From NCBI GenBank assembly GCA_016874315.1, contig VGTX01000053.1:1-7339 (forward strand): a stretch of DNA of 7,339 bases, written 5' to 3'. Source of the stretch: Gammaproteobacteria bacterium (GTDB lineage Bacteria; Pseudomonadota; Gammaproteobacteria; Berkiellales; Berkiellaceae). The position numbers and the translations under genes were made by a program. The notes under the pieces are model-generated. The model saw nothing but the letters and a program-made list of their open reading frames with translations. It ran no database searches and was not told the origin of the DNA. Positions 1 to 5,486 of the stretch are shown here, in pieces. Each line of letters begins with the position of its first letter. Positions within the stretch are counted from its first letter, which is position 1.

Positions 1-1348
1 CGATTTGCGTATGGAGCAGCAAAAAGTTCAGTCTCGCAATAAAGCTGATGCAAAAACTTGGACTGTAAGCGAGTTGCCTCAGGCCGATCAGGTTTTTCAT
101 CGTGACCGGACCGCATCACGCACTCAAGTCCTTGCAGTCTATCCAGATGATGCGCATCACGATCGGAGCTGGTTGTGCTTGTCTGAAACCGTTTTCTATG
201 CAGAAAGTGGCGGACAAGTCGGCGACACCGGTTGGATAGAACTCGAAGATGGCCAAAAAGTCCCTGTTTACGATACGCAAAAAGCTCATCACCTCAGTAT
301 GGTTCAAGTTGGTTTCGGTCCTGCGTTCTGGGCAGATCACCAAAATGTCACCGCATTGCTTGACTCAAATCGCCGTGCAAACATTTCAATACACCATACA
401 GCAACACACTTGCTTCATGCAGCGATTCATCATGTGCTTGGGCACTCGGCTTCACAAAAGGGGTCCCGCGTAGAATCCGATCGTTTGCGATTTGACTTTG
501 CTTACGATAAACCTCTCACGCAAGAGCAAAAAAATGCCATTGAAGCCTTTTGCCGTGAACATATTCAGATGAATCATGCCGTTGTTACCGATTTATTATC
601 CAAAGAAGACGCTATCGCTCGAGGGGCTCTCGCATTCTTCGGTGATAAATATGGTGAAACTGTCCGCATGCTGTCTATTGGTGCAGATGTATCTAAAGAG
701 CTTTGTGGTGGAACACATGCACCAGAACTTAACGATCTGGTCGCTGTGCTTATTTGCAGTGATGAAGCTGTCTCTGCAGGTGTTCGACGTATTCAAGCAG
801 TCGCAGGTCAAAGTGCTCTCGATTTCTTACTTGCTTCTCGTTCTCGATGCGCTGCCATCTCCTCAGCAATGCGTGTGAGTGATGATTTGATTGTGCAAAC
901 TGTTCAGCAATTGCAAACACAACTCAGTACCACACAGAAGAGCTTAATAGCCTTACGTGAGCGTGCGTTTGTTGCTCGCTTACAGTCTGTCCAGCCTATT
1001 CATCGCCATGATGGTACACAGTGCTATGTTGTCGAAGCCAGCACAGATGAGGTTCAGTTCTTTAATCAAGGGAACGATTTGTTATCCGAGAGACATCGCC
1101 TCAACAACGCTCCTCATACAATAAGTATTATCTGGAACCAAGATGAGCAGGGTAAAATAACAATGCAACTCTGTGAGTTCGGTGCACATTCAGAAAAAAC
1201 ACATGAACTTAATACGCTAGTAGACCACCTCAAGGTCGAGTATGGGTTCAAAGGTGGTGGAAAAGTGGGACGTGTACAGCTTGGATTGCAAGGACAACAT
1301 GATCATGCATGGAGTCATATTCTAAAAAGCATTCTAAAAATCACATAA
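1..1348 (+). CDS. alaS: Alanyl-tRNA synthetase, C-terminal half (partial, cut by left edge)
   Basis: AlaS charges tRNA-Ala in the cytoplasm and hydrolyses mischarged Ser- or Gly-tRNA-Ala. The reading frame is open to base 1, so the true start and the whole aminoacylation domain lie outside the window. What remains follows the family order. First is the linker beginning RMEQQ. Next is the beta-barrel motif FYAESGGQVGD (194-226). The editing domain carries the zinc-binding HTATH (395-409) and CGGTH (704-718), corresponding to the HxxxH and Cys/His pair of the E. coli enzyme. A helical, Gln-rich coiled-coil segment follows (about 890-990), then the C-Ala domain with a glycine cluster near 1253-1261. 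Editing residues look intact. The C-Ala glycine motif departs from the usual GGGRPDMAQGG form. A free-standing AlaX editing protein is the alternative, but the linker, coiled coil and C-Ala tail in this order favour full AlaS. csrA, which often follows alaS in gammaproteobacteria, is absent here. Confidence 0.96.
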   Translation, partial: DLRMEQQKVQSRNKADAKTWTVSELPQADQVFHRDRTASRTQVLAVYPDDAHHDRSWLCLSETVFYAESGGQVGDTGWIELEDGQKVPVYDTQKAHHLSMVQVGFGPAFWADHQNVTALLDSNRRANISIHHTATHLLHAAIHHVLGHSASQKGSRVESDRLRFDFAYDKPLTQEQKNAIEAFCREHIQMNHAVVTDLLSKEDAIARGALAFFGDKYGETVRMLSIGADVSKELCGGTHAPELNDLVAVLICSDEAVSAGVRRIQAVAGQSALDFLLASRSRCAAISSAMRVSDDLIVQTVQQLQTQLSTTQKSLIALRERAFVARLQSVQPIHRHDGTQCYVVEASTDEVQFFNQGNDLLSERHRLNNAPHTISIIWNQDEQGKITMQLCEFGAHSEKTHELNTLVDHLKVEYGFKGGGKVGRVQLGLQGQHDHAWSHILKSILKIT

Positions 1349-1382
1349 GTATTTAGAGTATTCCGATTGCAATAAAATTTAT

Positions 1383-1418
1383 GCCTGGTAACTTGTATAA
1401 GAGTTATCAGGCTTTTTT
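1383..1418 (+). terminator. Rho-independent terminator after alaS
   Basis: A 10-bp stem (GCCTGGTAAC at 1383-1392 with GTTATCAGGC at 1403-1412, one G-U pair) encloses a 10-base loop and is followed at once by six T residues (1413-1418). It lies 34 bases after the alaS stop and ends only 20 bases before the next start codon. It should uncouple the 663-residue gene from alaS transcription unless read-through occurs. Confidence 0.88.
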
Positions 1419-1438
1419 ATATAAATGAAGGACTATAT

Positions 1439-3430
1439 ATGAACAATAAGAGTGAAGGAACACTAAGAGCCAACAGTGAATTACCTCAAGAAGTTATAGC
1501 GTTAAACGATTTTCTCTCCATCATGTGGGAGCTTGCTTGTGACTCAGAAAAAAAACTCTATGCTCCAGTTGATGGGCCGGATGAAGAAGACTCAGAAGTA
1601 GCAGAGCTTGATGCACAGACAGAGCCTGAATTTGAGCTCGCGAGTGAAATTTTTCTTTCCGTTAAAAGATATACGATCGATATGATTTCGCTGCGTTCAT
1701 CGAATAATCCTATTCAAATGACTGAAGAAAGCACAGCAGCATATAAAAAAAATCAGAAGATTGATGTCTTAGCTGAAAAAACACCAATAGAATTTCTTAA
1801 GATTCTTTTTTCTAGAAACGAGTATTTCTGTGCTAATCAAGATTCAAAATTCTGTTCTGTTGCATCTCTGATTGAAAATTCAATCCAAGATCATGAAAAA
1901 TTCATCATTGCTCAAGAGCGGTATAAAACACTTACACAGATTGTTCGATCGAAATATCAATCCAAAAAAATTGAAAAACAATCCTTTCATCAAATGCGCG
2001 GCGCAATCCTAAATTGCTCTTTTCAAGGATATGATGAAAGTCATTCGGAATTTCCACTTTTACAGTACGCATATCAGTTATTCAATACAGTGCAAACAGA
2101 AAAACAACTCCCAGAGATTATAGAATCTATAAATACACTACTTAAGAGCATTAAAACGGATGTAAATTATTTCGCGCGAGAGCGAGCATATGCAGAATGC
2201 ATCTTAATGCTTCGGACCGCTCTGCATTGTACATTGGCTTTATATCTGCAAAAAGAAGAAAATAATATTTTGTACCGCAACCTGCGGCGTATGGAATTAA
2301 TCGTTCTAGTCTATTCCGCTTGGTCACAACTTATTGAATCACGATATGGTTTAGTCACTTTTTTTCCAAAATACGGGATAGATTTTTGTCACCCACCGTA
2401 TAAGATTGAATGGAATTTCTTTCTTGAGGCACTTCATATCGTTTGCCCATTGGGCAATACAAAGGAACTTTTAACTCCTCTCCAACGTGAGGAATTAACT
2501 GATAATGACCGAGATTCAATCAATTCCTGTGAAGGTGAAGATCGGGGGGAAGCCATTGAATCAGATTCTATCGAGGATGAACTTTCTGTATATAAAGAAA
2601 CCACTTGCACAGAATTAGAAAAAGAATTCTTCGGATACGCACCCTGGCTTAAAATATTCAATGAGACCACTGCTGACGTCGCTGTATTATTAAACATCGA
2701 TATGATACTGCCTTCAACGTATGATGAGTTTCGTCACTATTTTGAAGTTGAATCTCGTGATAAATGGATGGACAATTACTCCTTGGTTCTATGCAGTGTA
2801 AATTTAGCATGCTATGACACTATAAGCTTACAAAACTATAAACCACGCTCACTCACGCCTGTAGCTGATTGTGTAGAGACAGTTTATATAGGAAGCTATC
2901 AACCAACTCCTGAGGAAATTGAACGCGATCGAAGAAATGCGCGTCTTCGCGTAGAATCGGAATATAAAAAGTGGCACGAAGAATGGGAGAATAAGTCTCA
3001 TAAACATATTGATTTTCTGAGATTATATATCGAGAAGAAACGCTATCAAGCACAGAATATTGGAGCGAGTTGTGTCTATCCTAATTATTTAACTAACGAA
3101 CCAATTTCCTTAGGGCAATGTATGGATGATTATTATCTTCCTTCATTAACAACCGAATTGTTTAGCGAAGAAAATAAAAATGAAATCATTGAACCGCGAC
3201 GACTCCATATTGAGATATTAGACTTTTTCAAAGCAATCTATTTCGCTATTGTTTTTCAATTTCTTCAAAATAATCAGTCATATTTCACCAAAAAATCAAG
3301 TCGTGCACTTGATTTGCCTATAGAGAGTGCAGTCAGTCAGCAGCAAGAAAATAATCAAGAAAAAGTAACTCAAGATTTTAAGCCAATGGATGAAAATGAG
3401 AGTACTGCACGTCGCCGACCTAGCCATTAA
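1439..3430 (+). CDS. Unrecognised 663-residue helical, acidic protein; possible paralog of the next gene
   Basis: I do not recognise this family. The ATG at 1439 is preceded by a good ribosome site, GAAGGA (1427-1432), with 6 bases between, so the start is well supported. There is no signal peptide. The protein looks mostly alpha-helical and soluble, with an acidic stretch near residues 43-70, a second low-complexity acidic stretch near 351-381, and a highly charged helix near 490-540. Near the C-terminus a hydrophobic helix (about 593-609, ILDFFKAIYFAIVFQFL) is followed by a polar, Gln/Asn/Glu-rich tail of about 54 residues ending in RRRPSH. Residues about 117-353, and possibly 435-453, share collinear short matches with the following gene product. 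I found no catalytic motif. The DNA is more AT-rich than alaS. No convincing promoter is visible between the alaS terminator and the start. Coding status is near certain from length, ribosome site and flanking terminators; function is unknown. Confidence 0.9.
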   Translation: MNNKSEGTLRANSELPQEVIALNDFLSIMWELACDSEKKLYAPVDGPDEEDSEVAELDAQTEPEFELASEIFLSVKRYTIDMISLRSSNNPIQMTEESTAAYKKNQKIDVLAEKTPIEFLKILFSRNEYFCANQDSKFCSVASLIENSIQDHEKFIIAQERYKTLTQIVRSKYQSKKIEKQSFHQMRGAILNCSFQGYDESHSEFPLLQYAYQLFNTVQTEKQLPEIIESINTLLKSIKTDVNYFARERAYAECILMLRTALHCTLALYLQKEENNILYRNLRRMELIVLVYSAWSQLIESRYGLVTFFPKYGIDFCHPPYKIEWNFFLEALHIVCPLGNTKELLTPLQREELTDNDRDSINSCEGEDRGEAIESDSIEDELSVYKETTCTELEKEFFGYAPWLKIFNETTADVAVLLNIDMILPSTYDEFRHYFEVESRDKWMDNYSLVLCSVNLACYDTISLQNYKPRSLTPVADCVETVYIGSYQPTPEEIERDRRNARLRVESEYKKWHEEWENKSHKHIDFLRLYIEKKRYQAQNIGASCVYPNYLTNEPISLGQCMDDYYLPSLTTELFSEENKNEIIEPRRLHIEILDFFKAIYFAIVFQFLQNNQSYFTKKSSRALDLPIESAVSQQQENNQEKVTQDFKPMDENESTARRRPSH

Positions 3431-3444
3431 CTGAATTTAATAAC

Positions 3445-3491
3445 ATTAAGGCAATATTAAGTGATATTGCACGATATATTGCCTTAATTTT
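3445..3491 (+). terminator. Likely intrinsic terminator of the 663-residue gene
   Basis: A perfect 12-bp inverted repeat (TTAAGGCAATAT at 3446-3457 and ATATTGCCTTAA at 3476-3487), extendable by one A-T pair, encloses an 18-base loop and runs into TTTT (3488-3491). The stem is AT-rich and the T run is short, so it may be weaker than the other two terminators here. The loop contains another ATATTGC (3464-3470), which can pair with GCAATAT (3451-3457) instead and form a shorter competing hairpin. Confidence 0.7.
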
Positions 3492-3517
3492 GAATAAAAA
3501 TACATAAAACATATTGA

Positions 3518-3548
3518 TTTACAAGGCTTTTTGTGAGATTGTTATATT
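3518..3548 (+). promoter_or_regulatory. Candidate sigma-70 promoter of the 613-residue gene
   Basis: An extended -10 element, TG-T-TATATT (TG at 3540-3541, hexamer at 3543-3548, five of six matches to TATAAT), lies downstream of TTTACA (3518-3523, five of six matches to TTGACA). The spacer is 19 bases, longer than the optimum of 17, but an extended -10 tolerates this. Transcription would start near 3555 and give a leader of about 27 bases containing AAAAGG (3566-3571). Lying after the preceding terminator, it would make the gene a separate transcription unit. Confidence 0.55.
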
Positions 3549-3581
3549 CATAACAGTAAATAAATAAAAGGTTGAATTTAT

Positions 3582-5423
3582 ATGGGTAAGAAGACTAAGA
3601 AGCAGCAAGCTAATACTTCACCGGTAGCTAATTCCGAGACAAATGATTCTTTAGAAAAGACGAGTCCTCAAGAGTTCTGCTTCTTTAAGGACACACCAAT
3701 CTCTCCGTGTGGAAAGGTGAAATGTCACTCGGATCATCACAAAACGCATGCCGATGATGAGGCTCCTCACTCACCAGTTAACAAAACGCATGCCGATGAT
3801 GAGGCTCCTCACTCACCAGTTAGCGAAGTGCTGCATACAGTTGTTGCTGAAAAGGCTTCATCTGATAATGAAAGTGTGATTAAAGGCGATGACAATACAA
3901 ATGATGTTAAAGCAGCAACTGAGAAAGAAATACCTGCTGTCTTAGAAATCAAATCTGTTGATTCTACTCTGAATAATACATCTCTGGACTCTCATGTTCT
4001 TGGCGACTCGCCAGTTATCGAAGTGTCGACAGTTGTTGCTGAAAAGGCTTCATCTGAAGAATTTAGCTTTGAAAGCTTGATTGATTGGGTGGACAAGAAT
4101 ACCAAAACTAACGATTCAGAATCAGCTGATTTCTTAAAGATGGTTTGGTCTGAGTACTTCTTTTCAGAGGTTTGGAAAAAGTTCGATATATCATTCAGCG
4201 ATTCAACAGGTTCGGGCATGAAGGATAAACCACTTTCCTCTGGCGGCAATGTTTATGAAAAGGAATTAATCGCATTCAATGAAAAGTGGACTGAATATAA
4301 AAAAGCTCATGCCAAAGAGTTTCAGAACCTAGTGAATGACACGGCTTACAATATGTTTAAAGGCGATCATTTCAATCGATTCAGAGCGATTGCAGAGAGA
4401 TTCAATTTTCTACCAAAAAATAGCTCACAAGAGAAAATAAATGAGCGCCTTGAAGAGATTAATCGACATCATAATTATCTTACTCCATATATTCGAATCA
4501 TTGATATTGTTAAGACAATTGAATCCCAAGATCAGATAGATTTCGTGGTAGATCAAAATAAATACTTGCATCAAAACATGGTCACGTTGATGTTCATGAA
4601 TTATGCAACAGCTAAGAATGTACAAACTTCATTTATGGATAATATGCAAATTCGCTCTTATGTAAATCGCTTTGCAAATGTATTGGCTCTGTCTTTAGAG
4701 GCTCAGCTTAGTGCAGAGTTAGAGGACGAACAGAAAGATACTCATCCATTAACTCCAAAATTAGCATGGATTTCTGAAGGGATGGGGGTCACTGCTTATT
4801 TTCATAAAAAAGAATTAGATTGTATCGAATCAGTTAACTACGATCACACATACTCTGGAGCTATTGAAGCAGTAAAGGAATTCGATCAGATTAATGTAAC
4901 TCGAAATGATGTAGATGGTCTAGTGGTATTCCAAAGACATGAGCAATTATTTGGATTGAGTACTAAACCATTAAACCTTGAGGTAGCTCGTCGTGAAATA
5001 TTAGATCAGAGTCTTCCTAAAAAAAATCAAAACACAGCTCTTGTAGAAATGTCTTTCCCATATCTTGTTGAACCAGCACCATCGAAAAATAGTCTAGTTA
5101 AACGAGGCGGTGTTTTAATTGTTTCCGGTGTGAAGGGTGTTGGCTATCTTGCTGGGCTCGTTTTGCGCGCACTAGCTGCTGTATTATTCTTTGTATGGAA
5201 TAAAATGCCTAGTATGACAAGAAAATCAGGCTCAACTTTTGATCGTAATAACCCATTGCTTGTAGATAATAATTCTTATGGTTCGAATGCGCAACCTTCT
5301 CCAGCATTCCCAAAAAATACAGCACAAGTAGGACATTCTCAACCTGTGACTTTTACCAATACCAATACCAATAATAACTCGGGCTTGTCCTCTCCTCGCT
5401 CTCGCGCTAATTATAATAACTAA
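3582..5423 (+). CDS. Unrecognised 613-residue protein with N-terminal repeats and C-terminal membrane-type segment
   Basis: I do not recognise this family. The ATG at 3582 follows AAAAGG (3566-3571) at 10 bases. No signal peptide is seen; the N-terminus is basic (MGKKTKKQQ). Residues 1 to about 160 look disordered. They contain a Cys/His cluster (C33, C43, C48, H49, H52, H53), two perfect copies of KTHADDEAPHSPV (54-66 and 68-80), and two copies of a TVVAEKASS module (86-94 and 150-158), with SPV recurring four times. Residues about 160-500 look helical and soluble, and have collinear weak matches to the upstream 663-residue protein. Residues about 509-540 are Gly/Val/Leu-rich and hydrophobic, broken by K518 and R529. 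This could be one long transmembrane helix or a membrane-inserted amphipathic hairpin. The final 70 residues are polar, Ser/Asn/Pro-rich, with a short TN repeat ending in NYNN. Its own promoter and terminator are likely. A membrane-associated or secreted role is plausible but unproven. Confidence 0.9.
   Translation: MGKKTKKQQANTSPVANSETNDSLEKTSPQEFCFFKDTPISPCGKVKCHSDHHKTHADDEAPHSPVNKTHADDEAPHSPVSEVLHTVVAEKASSDNESVIKGDDNTNDVKAATEKEIPAVLEIKSVDSTLNNTSLDSHVLGDSPVIEVSTVVAEKASSEEFSFESLIDWVDKNTKTNDSESADFLKMVWSEYFFSEVWKKFDISFSDSTGSGMKDKPLSSGGNVYEKELIAFNEKWTEYKKAHAKEFQNLVNDTAYNMFKGDHFNRFRAIAERFNFLPKNSSQEKINERLEEINRHHNYLTPYIRIIDIVKTIESQDQIDFVVDQNKYLHQNMVTLMFMNYATAKNVQTSFMDNMQIRSYVNRFANVLALSLEAQLSAELEDEQKDTHPLTPKLAWISEGMGVTAYFHKKELDCIESVNYDHTYSGAIEAVKEFDQINVTRNDVDGLVVFQRHEQLFGLSTKPLNLEVARREILDQSLPKKNQNTALVEMSFPYLVEPAPSKNSLVKRGGVLIVSGVKGVGYLAGLVLRALAAVLFFVWNKMPSMTRKSGSTFDRNNPLLVDNNSYGSNAQPSPAFPKNTAQVGHSQPVTFTNTNTNNNSGLSSPRSRANYNN
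3739..3822 (+). repeat. Perfect tandem 42-bp duplication inside the 613-residue gene
   Basis: Bases 3739-3780 and 3781-3822 are identical by direct reading, two adjacent copies with no spacer. The unit is 14 codons, so the frame is kept, and it encodes KTHADDEAPHSPV plus a junction residue (N in the first copy, S after the second). Complete nucleotide identity, including third codon positions, points to a recent duplication or ongoing slippage. Confidence 0.97.
3837..4057 (+). repeat. Dispersed direct repeat (29 bp exact, about 50 bp with flanks) in the 613-residue gene
   Basis: The 29 bases at 3837-3865 recur exactly at 4029-4057, 192 bases later, encoding TVVAEKASS in both. The similarity extends upstream imperfectly: CCAGTTAGCGAAGTG before copy 1 and CCAGTTATCGAAGTG before copy 2, then a 3-base length difference. 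The proteins read SPVSEVLHTVVAEKASS and SPVIEVSTVVAEKASS. This is an older relative of the adjacent tandem 42-bp repeat, since both share the SPV end. Confidence 0.92.
5355..5372 (+). repeat. Short hexanucleotide repeat, (ACCAAT)x3, in the 3' end of the 613-residue gene
   Basis: Three perfect copies of ACCAAT encode three Thr-Asn pairs (residues 592-597), followed by AATAAC encoding Asn-Asn. The unit is two codons, so copy-number change would lengthen or shorten the polar tail without shifting the frame. Confidence 0.85.
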
Positions 5424-5446
5424 TTATAAATTCATTCATTCTTAAG

Positions 5447-5481
5447 AGAGCTGCCATATCGCGTGATATGGTGGCTCTTTT
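5447..5481 (+). terminator. Strong intrinsic terminator after the 613-residue gene, in the convergent gap
   Basis: A 14-bp stem (5447-5460 with 5465-5478, two G-U pairs) closed by a GCGT tetraloop is followed by a short T run (5478-5481), then G and TTATTT. It sits between the stop of the plus-strand gene (5423) and the stop of the minus-strand protease gene (5487). Read from the minus strand the hairpin also forms but is followed by CTTAAG rather than a T run. It is therefore mainly a plus-strand terminator, and no separate minus-strand terminator is evident. Confidence 0.85.
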
Positions 5482-5486
5482 GTTAT

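Noticed and set aside
596..811. Minus-strand open frame of 71 codons inside alaS
   Set aside because: It lies wholly within a well-recognised gene on the other strand and has no family features; a shadow.
1394..1423. Promoter TTGTAT / TATATA across the alaS terminator
   Set aside because: Weak hexamer matches, and the predicted transcription start would fall on the ribosome site of the next gene.
2434..2697. Minus-strand open frame of 87 codons inside the 663-residue gene
   Set aside because: Low-complexity Ser-rich product antisense to the acidic stretch; no supporting signals.
3431..3581. Small gene or RNA gene in the 150-base gap
   Set aside because: The gap is fully accounted for by a terminator hairpin, a promoter and a ribosome site; no open frame with a ribosome site was seen.
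3739..3822. CRISPR-like direct repeats
   Set aside because: The two 42-bp copies are adjacent with no spacer, lie inside a long open frame and keep the codon phase; this is a coding tandem repeat.
1439..5423. Toxin-antitoxin or phage-defence pair
   Set aside because: Both proteins are over 600 residues, separated by a terminator and a promoter, and show no nuclease, ATPase or other defence motif I can identify.
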